A DNA stretch of 64,000 bases from Actinomycetota bacterium. GTDB taxonomy: Bacteria; Actinomycetota; Thermoleophilia; Solirubrobacterales; Solirubrobacteraceae. Location of the stretch: the NCBI GenBank assembly GCA_005885515.1, contig VAWK01000016.1, positions 55,963-119,962 of the forward strand, written 5' to 3'. Of the stretch, positions 8,430-17,745 are shown piece by piece. The notes under the pieces were generated by a model. It did not search any database. It had not been told where the DNA came from and saw only the letters and a program-made list of their open reading frames with translations. The position numbers and the translations under genes were made by a program. How positions within the stretch are numbered: the first letter of the stretch is position 1; every line of letters starts with the position of its first letter.

Positions 8430-9647
8430 CTAGGACCGCGAGAACGGCCTGTGGTGGGCTGCCCCGAGGCTGTCCAGCACGGATGTGAGCACCGCCGTCA
8501 CCTCGTCCGGTCGCTCACGCCGCGGCGTGCTCGTCGCGGGAACCTCGGGCATCTCCGCGGCCAGGCGCTCGAGCGGCGCAGGAGCGATGACCCCGGCCGG
8601 CTCCGATGCTGGCGGCTCCTCTTTCGCCGGCCCCGGAGCGATGGCCTTGGTCGGCTCGGGCGTGGGCAGCCCGGCTGGCGGCCGCGCCTCTCTCGGCGGC
8701 GCCGGACGGCTCGCGTTGGTGGGCGCGGGCGACGGCAACCCGGCTGGCTGTGCCTCTTTCGACGGCGCCGGAGCGATCGACTTGGTCGGCTCGGGCGTCG
8801 GCAACGCGGCTGGCGGCCGCGCCTTCAGTTTCACATGCCCCTCGTGCGAGGCCGCGCGGGGTGACGCCGCGGGCACCACGGGCTTCTGCGGCACCTGCGT
8901 CCCGCGGGCAAATGCCTCATCGAGCTCCGGGCCGCGGAGCCAGCGGCGCAGTCGCGCGCGGAATCCGCGCACCGGCTTGACCGCCGCCGGCTTCTCCGAA
9001 GACGGCGGCTCTGCCTCGGCGCTCGGCGGTCCCGCTTGGGCGGCGGGCTTCGGCGCGGCGGCGCTCGGCGGGGGCGGCGCGGCGGCGCTCGGCGGCGTGG
9101 CGGGCGCCTTTGCTGCGGCGACCGGCGGCTTGGTTGGAGCGGTCGAAGGCGTGGCGGCGATCGGAGGCGTTGTTTGGGGGGAGCCTGTGGCCTCGCCGCG
9201 GCCGGATGAATGAAGGGAGTCGCTCTCAGCGGCCGAGGGCCGGGGGGGAGTCTCGGGGGGCGAGGGCCGGGGGTCGCTCTCGGGGGCTGACCTGGGGGGC
9301 AAGGGCCGGGGATCGCTCTTGGGGGGCGAGGGCCGGGCGGGAGTTTGTCCCGCTGCCTGCAGAGGACGGGGCGGCTGGGGCGCGCTGGCGTGGGGCGCTG
9401 ACTCGGGCTCGCCGGAGCTGCGGCTCGCGGTGAGCGTGACACGCGTTCCCCAGGCCGACGGCTTGATCAGCACCGTCCCGCTGGCGCCCTCGGCTGTCCA
9501 CTCGACCTTGTGTTCGGGCTCGATGCGGGTGATGCGGATCTCGCCGAGCTCGCCCAGATGGCGAGCCAGCGCGGCGGGATCGCTGAGCTCAGCCCACAGC
9601 TCCGGAGGCGACTTCACGAGGGTGCGCTCGACCTGCGCGGAGGTCAT
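8430..9647 (-). CDS. SRPBCC-like domain protein with long proline/alanine-rich tail
   Basis: 405 residues from ATG 9645-9647, preceded by GCAGGG. The first 80 or so residues (MTSAQVERTLVKSPPELWAE ... GTRVTLTAS) look like an SRPBCC/polyketide-cyclase hydrophobic-pocket fold. The rest is low-complexity Pro/Ala/Ser with imperfect repeats around PAGLPTPEPTK(A/S)IAPGPAKE, interrupted by one basic patch (GFRARLRRWLRGPELDEAF) about two thirds along. The tail is probably disordered and extended. No signal peptide is seen, so it is likely cytoplasmic. Function unknown; the repeat number probably varies between strains. Confidence 0.72.
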   Translation of the reverse strand: MTSAQVERTLVKSPPELWAELSDPAALARHLGELGEIRITRIEPEHKVEWTAEGASGTVLIKPSAWGTRVTLTASRSSGEPESAPHASAPQPPRPLQAAGQTPARPSPPKSDPRPLPPRSAPESDPRPSPPETPPRPSAAESDSLHSSGRGEATGSPQTTPPIAATPSTAPTKPPVAAAKAPATPPSAAAPPPPSAAAPKPAAQAGPPSAEAEPPSSEKPAAVKPVRGFRARLRRWLRGPELDEAFARGTQVPQKPVVPAASPRAASHEGHVKLKARPPAALPTPEPTKSIAPAPSKEAQPAGLPSPAPTNASRPAPPREARPPAGLPTPEPTKAIAPGPAKEEPPASEPAGVIAPAPLERLAAEMPEVPATSTPRRERPDEVTAVLTSVLDSLGAAHHRPFSRS

Positions 9648-9694
9648 CCCTGCGGACTTCGAGCGATCCGGCGCGACTCCTTCCGGATCGACGC

Positions 9695-10771
9695 TCAGGC
9701 AGCGGAGCGTGCGGTGCTCGCTCCCGGGGCGGGCACCCCCGCGAGAAGGCCGCGCGCGTGAAGCAGCTCGGCCAGCTGCAGGGCGTTGGTGGCGGCGCCC
9801 TTGCGCAGGTTGTCGGCCACGATCCACAGGTCGAGCGCGCGCTCGTGGCTGGGGTCGCGGCGAATGCGCCCGACGTACACGTCGTCGCGGCCGGCCGCGT
9901 CGATTGCCTGTGGGTAGCTTGCGCTACGCGGGTCATCGACCACGGTCAGGCCGGGCGCCTCGCGCAGCAGCTCGCGAGCTCGCGCAGGCGACAGCGGCAC
10001 TCGCGTCTGCACGTTGACCGACTCGGAATGACCGGTCACGACCGGCACGCGCACGCACGTGGCGCTGATGCGGATCGCAGGATCGCCGAGGATCTTTCGC
10101 GTCTCGTTCATCAGCTTGCGCTCCTCGTCGGTGTGGTCGTCTCCGTCGGCGAAGCGGCCGGCGTGGGGCAGGGCGTTGAAGGCGACCTGGTGGGCGTACT
10201 CCTGCGGCGGTTCGATCTCGCGATCGTTCAGCAGGGCGTGCGACTGCGCCAGCAACTCCTCAACCGCCCGCCTGCCGGTGCCGGACACGGCCTGGTAGGT
10301 GCTGATCACGAGCCGCTCGATTCCCGCCTCGTCGTGGATCGGCTTGAGCGCCACGACCATCTGCATCGTCGAGCAGTTGGGGTTGGCGACGATGCCGCGG
10401 CGCCCGTCGGCGTGGAGCAGGTCGAGCGCCTCGGGGTTGACCTCGCTGACCACCAGCGGCACGTCTGCCTCCATGCGCCAGCGCGAGGAGTTGTCGATCA
10501 CGATCGCCCCAGCCTCGGCGAACCGGGGAGCCCACTCGCCCGAGGTGGATCCCCCGGCCGAGAACAGAGCGAGGTCGAAGCCCTCGATCGTCTCGTCGGT
10601 CAGCGGGAGCACTATGAGGCCGCCGTCGAGCTCGCGGCCGGCCGAGCGCTCCGAGGCGAACGGAACGGTCTCGCGCGCAGGGAACCGGCGCTCGCGCAGG
10701 AGGCGCAGCATCAGCGAACCCACCTGCCCGGTGGCCCCGACGACGGCTACGCGGTACCCCTCGCTTCTCAC
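9695..10771 (-). CDS. asd: Aspartate-semialdehyde dehydrogenase
   Basis: 358 residues. Converts aspartyl phosphate to aspartate semialdehyde, the branch point to lysine/diaminopimelate, threonine and methionine. The NADP-binding GATGQVGSLMLRLL is at the N-terminus, the catalytic cysteine is in NPNCSTMQMVVALKP (near residue 130), and the dimerisation/substrate region contains TYQAVSGTGRRAVEEL and the catalytic histidine in VVTGHSESV. The start is taken as GTG 10771 because the Rossmann strand begins seven residues later; longer frames add unrelated sequence. It stands alone, with a lipoprotein gene upstream. Confidence 0.95.
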   Translation of the reverse strand: MRSEGYRVAVVGATGQVGSLMLRLLRERRFPARETVPFASERSAGRELDGGLIVLPLTDETIEGFDLALFSAGGSTSGEWAPRFAEAGAIVIDNSSRWRMEADVPLVVSEVNPEALDLLHADGRRGIVANPNCSTMQMVVALKPIHDEAGIERLVISTYQAVSGTGRRAVEELLAQSHALLNDREIEPPQEYAHQVAFNALPHAGRFADGDDHTDEERKLMNETRKILGDPAIRISATCVRVPVVTGHSESVNVQTRVPLSPARARELLREAPGLTVVDDPRSASYPQAIDAAGRDDVYVGRIRRDPSHERALDLWIVADNLRKGAATNALQLAELLHARGLLAGVPAPGASTARSAA

Positions 10772-10829
10772 ACGGGTCAGGGTACCGCGACCGTTGCTGG
10801 CCCGGTGAGAAAAGCGCTGCGCCGCACCG

Positions 10830-11519
10830 TCAGCCGTGGCGCTGCACGCGGGAGTACAGCCGCTGGGCCGCGGACACAAGCGAAGCGCGGCTGGGCGCAC
10901 CTGGAGATCCAGTGGCATAGCCCACGCCTACGAGGTAGTAGTAACGGCCCACCGCGTACGCCACGTTGTAGCCCGTGGTGGCCCCGTTCGCGCCACCGAA
11001 GCCCCTCGCCCCGGGGATCCCGGGTGCCGGGAACGGCGGGGCGCCGTGCGCTTCTCCCATCTGCGCTTCGGCGGCCAGGTCGGCGCGCGCTCCGCGCGCC
11101 GATCGAAACTGCACCACTATGGAGATAGCTTCCGGGCCGGTTTCGCTGGCTGGCGCGAGACGCTCGCGCACCGCCCGCACGAAGCCGAGGCCAGTCAGCC
11201 TGCGCACCTCCTTCGCCCGCTCGAACCCCGGGAGTCCCTCCTCGCTGACCCAGTTTTCGGCGCTGGTGCCGAGCGTGCGCTGACCCTGGGGCGCGAGACC
11301 CGGCAGGTCGCCCGCGATGAGCACCCGCCCGGCGACCGCGCGCACCGCCGCCGGAGCGTTGGGCGGCACCGCGTTGGGCGACGGAGGAGGCGTGGCCACG
11401 GACGCCGACGAGCTGGTCGTGCTTGTCGTCTTGTGGCTCGACCCGCCACAGCCGGCCATCGCGATCGCGCTCACGCCAACCAGCGTCGCCAGCGCCCGTC
11501 GCGTCTCCATGGCGGCCAT
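10830..11519 (-). CDS. Secreted lipoprotein of unknown function
   Basis: 229 residues with a bacterial lipoprotein signal: basic n-region, hydrophobic core ATLVGVSAIA and lipobox AMAGC, so the cysteine near residue 24 would be lipidated. A Ser/Thr linker follows, then a folded domain with AVAGRVLIAGDLPGLAPQG, several charged helices and a C-terminal YYYLVGVGYATGSPG segment. No enzyme motif is visible. The start may be either of two ATGs nine bases apart. It is probably displayed on the outer face of the membrane; the role is unknown. Confidence 0.75.
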   Translation of the reverse strand: MAAMETRRALATLVGVSAIAMAGCGGSSHKTTSTTSSSASVATPPPSPNAVPPNAPAAVRAVAGRVLIAGDLPGLAPQGQRTLGTSAENWVSEEGLPGFERAKEVRRLTGLGFVRAVRERLAPASETGPEAISIVVQFRSARGARADLAAEAQMGEAHGAPPFPAPGIPGARGFGGANGATTGYNVAYAVGRYYYLVGVGYATGSPGAPSRASLVSAAQRLYSRVQRHG

Positions 11520-11557
11520 GCTTACTACGCACGGCGCGCGCGGTCAAGCGTCGCGGC

Positions 11558-12058
11558 TCACGGCTTGATGACCATGAACGCGATCGTCACCAGCACGAGC
11601 GCGCTCGACAGCCCACCCGCGAGCGACAGGCGGCGGACCGCGGTGCGGTAGTCCTCGCTCCGATCCGGAGCGGCCTCGCCGGCCGCCGCGACGGCGGCCT
11701 GCGCGAGCGCCTCGGCGCGTTTTGCCGTCGGGATCATCACCGACCCGACGAGCCCGCCGATCACGATCGTCGCTGCGAGGCCCCACTGCACGAAGAACTG
11801 GCCCCAGCGATGACCTTCGCTCGCCAGATAGATGCCGGCGCCCAGCACCACGAGCAGGCCGGGATTGATGAGCCAGCGCTCGATCGTGTACTCGACCCGG
11901 TGAAGCGTTGGCAGGCTGCGAGGGTCGCGCTTGGCCCCAACCGCGAACATGATCGGATAGGCGAACGTGACGCCAAACGCCACCACGGTGGCCATCACGT
12001 GGACGGCGAGCACCACTTCGTAGGCCGACGCGGCAGGGACGGGGGTCACGGGTCGCAA
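11558..12058 (-). CDS. Integral membrane protein, DUF2269-like
   Basis: 166 residues with four hydrophobic segments: YEVVLAVHVMATVVAFGVTF, LINPGLLVVLGAGIYLA, WGLAATIVIGGLVGSVM and the C-terminal LSSALVLVTIAFMVI. A histidine lies in the first helix and HRVEYTIERW in the first loop, a pattern seen in small predicted membrane proteins of the DUF2269 type. The start appears to be TTG 12058 or GTG 12049. No partner is obvious: it sits between the lipoprotein and the mutase. Function unknown. Confidence 0.7.
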   Translation of the reverse strand: MRPVTPVPAASAYEVVLAVHVMATVVAFGVTFAYPIMFAVGAKRDPRSLPTLHRVEYTIERWLINPGLLVVLGAGIYLASEGHRWGQFFVQWGLAATIVIGGLVGSVMIPTAKRAEALAQAAVAAAGEAAPDRSEDYRTAVRRLSLAGGLSSALVLVTIAFMVIKP

Positions 12059-12166
12059 AGCCTAGCCTCCAAACCTTGCGCGCAAGCGTCCCTGCGCACT
12101 CGCGCGGGCCGAGCGTGCAGCGCGGCGGGCTTCAACGATAGGCCGGCAACGGCGGCGCGGGGCCGG

Positions 12167-13810
12167 TCAGAAGGTAGGCGCGTAGCGACCGAAGACGTCC
12201 TGCATCGCTCCGCACACCTCGCCCAGCGAACAGCGGTCCTTGAGCGCCTGGCGGATGGGGCGGAGCAGGTTCTCGCTGCCCTGGGCGACGGCGCGCAGCT
12301 CCTCCAGGCGCCGCTGCACGAGCTCGTGGTCGCGCGCGGCCTTGAAGCTACGCAGGCGCTCGACCTGCAGGCGCTCTGACTCGGGATCGACACGCAGCAG
12401 GTCGGGGACCTCGACGTCGTCCTCCTGGTAGGCGTTGACCCCCACGACGACGTCCTGGCCGATGCGGTAGCGCTCCTGGTAGCCCCAGGCGGAGTCGTCG
12501 ATCTCGCCGGTGATGAACTCGATCGCGCCCACGGAGCCACCGAGCGAGTCGATTCGCTCGATCAGCTCGCGCGCGCGGCTTTCGATCTCGTCGGTGAGGG
12601 CCTCGACGAAGTAGGAGCCCGCGAAGGGGTCAGCCGTGTCGGCAGCGCCGGACTCGTGGGCGAGGATCTGCTGCGTTCGCACCGCGATTTTCGCCGCGCG
12701 CTCGCTCGGCAGGGCGAGAGCCTCGTCGAAGCCGTTGGTATGCAGCGACTGCGTGCCCCCACAGACCGCGGCGAAGCCCTGGAGCGCCACGCGGACGATG
12801 TTGTTCTCCGGTTGCTGCGCGGTGAGCGTGACGCCCCCGGTCTGGGTGTGGAAGCGCAGCATCGTGGCCCTGGGACTGGTCGCTCCGAAGCGCTCGCGCA
12901 TGATGTGCGCCCACATGCGCCGCGCGGCGCGGAACTTGGCGACCTCCTGGAAGACGTTGTTGTGGCCGTTGAAGAAGAACGCCAGGCGGGGCGCGAACTC
13001 ATCGACCGACAGGCCCGCCTCGATCGCCGCCTGCACGTAGGCGATGCCGGACGACAGCGTGAAGGCCACCTCCTGCACCGCCGAGCATCCCTTCTCGCGG
13101 AAGTGGTAGCCGGAGATCGAGATCGTGTTCCATTTGGGCACGCGCTCGTGGCAGTAGCGGAACAGGTCCGTGGTTAGGCGCATGGTGGGGCCGGGCGGGT
13201 AGATGTAGTTTCCGCGCGCGATGTACTCCTTGAGCACGTCGTTCTGCGTGGTTCCGCGCAGCTTCTCGCTCGGCACCCCTTGCTCCTCGCCGACGAGCTC
13301 GTACAGCAGCAGCAGGCACGCCGCGGGCGCATTGATCGTCATCGACGTCGAGACCTCGTCCAGGGGGATGCCGTCGAAGGCCGTGCGCATGTCCTCGATC
13401 GTGTCGATCGCCACGCCCGTGCGTCCAACCTCGCCGAGGCTGCGCGGATTGTCCGAGTCCAGTCCCAGCTGGGTGGGAAGGTCGAACGCCATCGACAGGC
13501 CGGTCGTGCCCTTCGAGAGCAGGTAGCGGTAGCGTTCGTTCGACTCCCTGGCGGAGGCATAGCCGGCGTACTGGCGCATCGTCCAGGTCTGCCTGCGGTA
13601 CATGCCGGGATGGATCCCGCGCGTGTAGGGAAACTCTCCCGGCTCGCCGAGGTCGAGCCGCTCGGGCAGGTCCCGTTCGGTGTACAGCTCCGCGATCTCG
13701 ACGCCGGAGTCGGTGAACCGGCGCGGGTCATCGGGGCCGACGACGGGGGCGACCGTCAGGCGCTCGGCCCCGTCGTCCGTACCGCCGGCGCGGCGCTCGG
13801 TCGTTGCCAT
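12167..13810 (-). CDS. Methylmalonyl-CoA mutase-type acyl-CoA mutase, catalytic (N-terminal) subunit
   Basis: 547 residues, the TIM-barrel catalytic domain of B12-dependent acyl-CoA mutases. Landmarks are [20 protein letters not shown] near residue 60, [78 protein letters not shown] and [19 protein letters not shown]. The C-terminal cobalamin-binding domain is absent, so this is the stand-alone large subunit needing a separate small B12 subunit, not seen here. The substrate-reading segment reads RGIHPGMY rather than RGPYATMY of the Propionibacterium enzyme, so the exact substrate (methylmalonyl-, isobutyryl- or a hydroxyacyl-CoA) is open. Confidence 0.9.
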   Translation of the reverse strand: MATTERRAGGTDDGAERLTVAPVVGPDDPRRFTDSGVEIAELYTERDLPERLDLGEPGEFPYTRGIHPGMYRRQTWTMRQYAGYASARESNERYRYLLSKGTTGLSMAFDLPTQLGLDSDNPRSLGEVGRTGVAIDTIEDMRTAFDGIPLDEVSTSMTINAPAACLLLLYELVGEEQGVPSEKLRGTTQNDVLKEYIARGNYIYPPGPTMRLTTDLFRYCHERVPKWNTISISGYHFREKGCSAVQEVAFTLSSGIAYVQAAIEAGLSVDEFAPRLAFFFNGHNNVFQEVAKFRAARRMWAHIMRERFGATSPRATMLRFHTQTGGVTLTAQQPENNIVRVALQGFAAVCGGTQSLHTNGFDEALALPSERAAKIAVRTQQILAHESGAADTADPFAGSYFVEALTDEIESRARELIERIDSLGGSVGAIEFITGEIDDSAWGYQERYRIGQDVVVGVNAYQEDDVEVPDLLRVDPESERLQVERLRSFKAARDHELVQRRLEELRAVAQGSENLLRPIRQALKDRCSLGEVCGAMQDVFGRYAPTF

Positions 13811-13991
13811 GTCAAGGATGATAAGGACAGCTAGGGGCCGCGGCCGGGCTAGGGGGGGCGACCGCGCGAGCGGGCGCCGGTCGGCGTCGCCGGGCACACC
13901 GCGTTCGGGCACGGCCGCCGCGACGCAGCGGCGGCTTGCCTGGCGCGCGCCAGCGCGCCGAGGACCCCGCGGGCGCGGGTATCCTGCCGCT

Positions 13992-14945
13992 GTGCCCACG
14001 TGTCTGGTTACGGGCGGTGCCGGCTTTCTCGGCTCGCACCTGTGCGATGAGCTGCTCGCGCGCGGGCACCGCGTGATCTGCGTCGACAACCTCGAGACCG
14101 GCTCGCTAGCGAACATCGAGCACATCCGCGACCCCGAGCGCTTCCTGCACCTGAACGTGGACATCATCGACCCCTACCACGTCGATGAGCCGGTGGACTT
14201 CGTCTACCACCTGGCCTCGCCGGCTTCGCCGATCGACTACCTGCTCCTGCCGCTGCACACGCTGAAGGTCGGCTCCTACGGGACTCACCACACGCTCGGC
14301 GTGGCGAAGCACAAGCGGGCGCGCTTCCTGCTCGCGTCGACGAGCGAGGTGTACGGCGATCCGCTCGAGCACCCTCAGCCCGAGAGCTACTGGGGACACG
14401 TCAATCCGATCGGTCCGCGTGGCGTGTACGACGAGGCCAAGCGCTACGCGGAGGCGCTCACGATGGCCTACCACCGCCAGCAGGGAGTCGACACCGCGAT
14501 CGTGAGGATCTTCAATACCTTCGGCCCTCGTATGAGGCCCCACGACGGGCGCGCGATCCCCACGTTCCTGCGCCAGGCCCTGGCCAACCGCCCGATCACG
14601 GTGTTCGGCGACGGCAGCCAGACGCGCTCCTTCTGCTACGTCAGCGACGAGATCCGCGGGATCATTGCGTTGGCGGAGTCCGGCTACCACGATCCTGTGA
14701 ACATCGGCAACCCCGACGAGTTCACGCTGCTGGAGCTGGCCGAAACCGTCAAGGAGGTGACCGGAGCGGGCTCGGAGATCGTCCACGAGGCGCTGCCGGT
14801 CGATGACCCGAAGCAGCGCAAGCCCGACATCACGCTCGCGCGCGAACTGCTCGGCTGGGCGCCCGAGGTGTCGCTGCGCGAGGGGCTGCAGCTCACGATC
14901 GAGCGGTCGGGCGTGGAGCTGCTCGTCGGCGGAAGTCCCTCCTGA
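13992..14945 (+). CDS. UDP-glucuronate decarboxylase-like SDR (UDP-xylose synthase)
   Basis: 317-residue extended SDR. NAD-binding [10 protein letters not shown] at the N-terminus, [10 protein letters not shown] near residue 75, catalytic S/Y/K in STSEVYGDP and [13 protein letters not shown], and the C-terminal [13 protein letters not shown] and [13 protein letters not shown]. The order and wording closely follow UXS enzymes that turn UDP-glucuronate into UDP-xylose. The start is GTG 13992, one codon before the first beta strand. It opens the glycan region, followed 78 bases later by the initiating glycosylphosphotransferase. Confidence 0.88.
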   Translation: MPTCLVTGGAGFLGSHLCDELLARGHRVICVDNLETGSLANIEHIRDPERFLHLNVDIIDPYHVDEPVDFVYHLASPASPIDYLLLPLHTLKVGSYGTHHTLGVAKHKRARFLLASTSEVYGDPLEHPQPESYWGHVNPIGPRGVYDEAKRYAEALTMAYHRQQGVDTAIVRIFNTFGPRMRPHDGRAIPTFLRQALANRPITVFGDGSQTRSFCYVSDEIRGIIALAESGYHDPVNIGNPDEFTLLELAETVKEVTGAGSEIVHEALPVDDPKQRKPDITLARELLGWAPEVSLREGLQLTIERSGVELLVGGSPS

Positions 14946-14966
14946 GCCGGGCTGGGCGCACCCCGC

Positions 14967-14984
14967 CTGGGCGATCTCGCCCAG
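14967..14984 (+). terminator. Hairpin after the UDP-xylose synthase gene
   Basis: CTGGGCG-ATCT-CGCCCAG is a perfect 7-bp stem with a 4-base loop 21 bases after the stop codon. There is no U tract, so it could be a non-canonical terminator or an RNA-stabilising hairpin between this gene and the glycosylphosphotransferase. Confidence 0.35.
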
Positions 14985-15023
14985 CCTGCAGGCCGACCGC
15001 TACATCTGCGAGGCTGCGGGGTT

Positions 15024-16652
15024 GTGAGCAGCGACATGGGACCCCGTCCCTCGGGTACGTCTGCCCAGCCCGTCAGCCGCGAGCGCGCACGTCGCGAGCT
15101 CTCTCGCTCGGTCGCCCACGCATCCTCGCCCGCGGCCGCCCGGCGGGCGCGGATCACTCAGGGCAGGTCGGTGCTGTCCGAGGCCACGGTGCGCAGGCAG
15201 CCGTCGGATCACGACATGCGCCGCAAGCGCCCGCCCGCGCTCGCCTTCCTGCTGCGCGCCGCCACCGCCCGCCGCGCGGCGCGCGTGATCTCGCTGCTGG
15301 CGCTCGACTTCGCCGGGGTCTCGCTCGCGATCCTCACGGCGCTGCTGTTGAAGGCGGCGGTGCGCGACCACGTGCAGCTCACCCCCGCGCTGCATGAAAC
15401 CGAACGCATCCTCGCGTTCGCATACCTGATCACCGCGCTGCTGTTCGCGCGCTCGGGGCTGTACGCCGAGCGAGCTCAGCGTCCGGGGCTCTCGCGCATC
15501 GTGGGATCGCTCTTCCAGGTCGCGTTCGTGGCGCTCCTGTTCGCCGTTGTCAACGGCGAACACTTCTCGAGCTACTACCTCTTCTATGGCTCACTGGCAT
15601 TCGCGCTGCTGTACGTGTCGCTGTTGCGCGCGGGCTACGAGTGGGTCACGGGCGCGCTGCTGCGGGCGGCCGGCTACCGGCGCCGCGCGGTGCTGGTGGG
15701 GACCGGCCAGCACATCCGCGACGTCGCGCATGCGCTCCGCGACTCCAGCCGCTCGCCGATCGAGGTGGTTGGCTTCTTGTCGCCCAACGCGCTCCCCGCG
15801 AACGGCCTCAGGTCGCTCGGCGCGCTGCGGGATCTGGACGACGTGCTGCGCAGCCACACGATCGACGAGCTGATCATCGCCGACCCCGAGTTCCCTCAGG
15901 TCGAGGCGGTCGAGCTGGTCGACCAGTGCAACCGGCATGGCGTGCGCGTGCGGCTGGCTCCGTCGACGATGGAGATCCTGATCCACCGCGCCGAGTTCGT
16001 ACCCGGGCAGTCGGTGCCCCTGTTCGAGCTCGGGCCGCCCGTGTTCGAGGGGGTCGACTTCGCGCTCAAGCGGACCTTCGACCTGATCGGGGCGACGCTG
16101 TTGCTGGTCGTGCTCAGCCCGCTGCTGCTCGCGATCGTGCTCGCGGTGCGCGTGTCGTCGCGCGGGCCGATCGTGTTTCGCTCCACGCGCCGCGGCATCG
16201 GTCAGCGTCCGTTCGAGTGCCTGAAGTTCCGCACCATGCACACCAACGCCGAGGAGCTGCAGGCGGAGCTCGAAGCGCTGAACGAGGCCACCGGCGCGCT
16301 GTTCAAGATCCGGCGCGACCCCCGCCTGACGCGCGTCGGGCGCGTGCTGCGGCGCTTCTCACTGGACGAGCTGCCGCAGCTGGTCAACGTGCTGCGTGGC
16401 GAGATGTCGCTCGTCGGCCCGCGCCCGCTGCCCCAGCGGGACTACGAGAAGCTCGAGGACTGGCACCGCAAGCGCTATCTCGTGCTGCCCGGCATAACCG
16501 GCCTGTGGCAGGTGTCAGGTCGCTCCGAGCTTGACTTCGACGACCTCGTGCACCTCGACTTCATCTATCTGGAGCGTTGGTCGCTGGCGCTTGACTTGAC
16601 CATCCTCCTGAAGACGATCCCGGCCGTGCTGTCCCGGCGCGGCGCCTACTGA
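15024..16652 (+). CDS. Polyprenyl glycosylphosphotransferase, exopolysaccharide initiation (first copy)
   Basis: 542 residues of the WcaJ/WbaP class. The first part has a basic leader and about four hydrophobic segments (residues 88-190), then a CoA-binding-like/Rossmann segment (RRAVLVGTGQHIRDVAHAL), then the C-terminal sugar-transferase catalytic domain from FDLIGATLLLVVLSPLLL through FECLKFRTMH, FSLDELPQLVNVLRGEMSLVGPRP and PGITGLWQVSGRS. It transfers a sugar-1-phosphate to undecaprenyl phosphate at the inner membrane. GTG 15024 is the upstream start; ATG 15036 is possible. The gene end overlaps the convergent glycosyltransferase by about 92 bases. Confidence 0.93.
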   Translation: MSSDMGPRPSGTSAQPVSRERARRELSRSVAHASSPAAARRARITQGRSVLSEATVRRQPSDHDMRRKRPPALAFLLRAATARRAARVISLLALDFAGVSLAILTALLLKAAVRDHVQLTPALHETERILAFAYLITALLFARSGLYAERAQRPGLSRIVGSLFQVAFVALLFAVVNGEHFSSYYLFYGSLAFALLYVSLLRAGYEWVTGALLRAAGYRRRAVLVGTGQHIRDVAHALRDSSRSPIEVVGFLSPNALPANGLRSLGALRDLDDVLRSHTIDELIIADPEFPQVEAVELVDQCNRHGVRVRLAPSTMEILIHRAEFVPGQSVPLFELGPPVFEGVDFALKRTFDLIGATLLLVVLSPLLLAIVLAVRVSSRGPIVFRSTRRGIGQRPFECLKFRTMHTNAEELQAELEALNEATGALFKIRRDPRLTRVGRVLRRFSLDELPQLVNVLRGEMSLVGPRPLPQRDYEKLEDWHRKRYLVLPGITGLWQVSGRSELDFDDLVHLDFIYLERWSLALDLTILLKTIPAVLSRRGAY

Positions 16653-17574
16653 GCTCGGCCGCGGCGGCCTGCTCATACACGCCCCAGGTCGCGCGTGCGG
16701 CGTCCTGCCAGCTCCACGCAGGGGGCGCCGGCGCGGGGCGCTGCGAGCGCTGCGCCGCCCCGATCAGGGCAGGCAGGTCGCCCGCCTGCACGAACGTGAC
16801 GCGGGTGTCCAGCACCTCCCGCAGCGCCGGCAGCTCGCAGGCGACCACCGGCGTGCCGCACGCGAGCGCCTCGACCGCCGGCATCCCGAATCCCTCGTCC
16901 TCGGATGGGAGCACTAGCGCGTGCGCACCGCTGTAGATGGCCGCCAGGTCCGCGTCGTCCACCTGCCCCGTGAGGATGACGTCGGGCAGCTCGTGCGCCC
17001 ACGGGCGCGTGGGCCCGACGAGCACCAGCGGCAGCTCGCGAGTCGTGGCGGCGAGCTTGGCCACGTGCTTGGTGGGGTCGGGGTGCAAGAGGCTGCCGAC
17101 CCAGACCAGATACCGCTCGGGCAACCGATAGCGCGCACGCGCCGAGGCGATCTCCTGGGGCGTACGCCGGTACATCGTCGCGTCGGGCGCCTCCGGGATG
17201 ACCACCACCCGCGCGGGCTCGAGCCCGAGCCGGCTGATCGCGTCCTCGGCGAGCACCTTGGTGGGAACGATCACGCGCGCCGCGCGCTGGACCGCAAGCT
17301 GGCGCAGCCGCGGCCGCACGCTCGTGCGCAGGAGCTCGCTGCGGCGCTTGAGCGCGGTGAGCCGGTGCAGCGTGACCACCATCGGACACGGGCTGTGCAG
17401 CATCGCACCCTCCATCCACGGCGAGTGGAAAACGTCGGCTCCCCGGGGACGGTGGGTCTCGACGATCTCTGCGCCCGTGTCGGCGGTGTCGTTCAGCGCG
17501 CGCAGCAGGCAGCGGCAGTAGCGCCCGACGCCGTCGGGATCGCCAAGTCGCTGGCAGTCGAACGCGACTCTCAC
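16561..17574 (-). CDS. Glycosyltransferase, GT4 family
   Basis: 337 residues from GTG 17574 (VRVAFDCQRLGDPDGVGRYC). GT-B fold: the acceptor domain has ADVFHSPWMEGAMLH, and the donor domain has YLVWVGSLLHPDPTKH, VILTGQVDDADLAAIYSGAHALVLPSEDEGFGMPAVEALACGTPVVAC, where the E-x7-E motif (EDEGFGMPAVE) binds the nucleotide-sugar diphosphate. Retaining enzyme, mannosyltransferase-like. Its last 30 residues are antisense to the end of the glycosylphosphotransferase gene. It is divergent from the methyltransferase at 17746, with an 18-bp palindrome between them. Confidence 0.88.
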   Translation of the reverse strand: MRVAFDCQRLGDPDGVGRYCRCLLRALNDTADTGAEIVETHRPRGADVFHSPWMEGAMLHSPCPMVVTLHRLTALKRRSELLRTSVRPRLRQLAVQRAARVIVPTKVLAEDAISRLGLEPARVVVIPEAPDATMYRRTPQEIASARARYRLPERYLVWVGSLLHPDPTKHVAKLAATTRELPLVLVGPTRPWAHELPDVILTGQVDDADLAAIYSGAHALVLPSEDEGFGMPAVEALACGTPVVACELPALREVLDTRVTFVQAGDLPALIGAAQRSQRPAPAPPAWSWQDAARATWGVYEQAAAAELSRRRAGTARPGSSSGGWSSQAPATNAPDR

Positions 17575-17619
17575 GGCCGAGCGCCCGCGTCGAGCTCCAT
17601 CTCCCAGAGCAGCACACCG

Positions 17620-17637
17620 GCAAAATAGTCGTTTTGC
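17620..17637. promoter_or_regulatory. Perfect inverted repeat between divergent glycosyltransferase and methyltransferase genes
   Basis: GCAAAA-TAGTCG-TTTTGC: 6-base arms, perfect, with a 6-base spacer, inside a locally AT-rich part of the 171-base divergent intergenic region. The placement suits an operator acting on both genes; the protein that binds it is unknown. Confidence 0.45.
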
Positions 17638-17745
17638 AGAGGTTTGTGCAGCGATGAGCGCGCGATTGCGCGCTCGGGCGACCCGAGGCAAGCCACCGCT
17701 GGTGGGCCACCGCCGCCCTGCCGCTGTCTCTAGCCTTGCGCTGCG

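Noticed and set aside
12052-12110. GTCGCAAAGCCTAGCC on the plus strand resembling part of a c-di-GMP riboswitch
   Set aside because: The 5' CA-GG-AAACC block and the closing element are missing, and no plus-strand gene follows.
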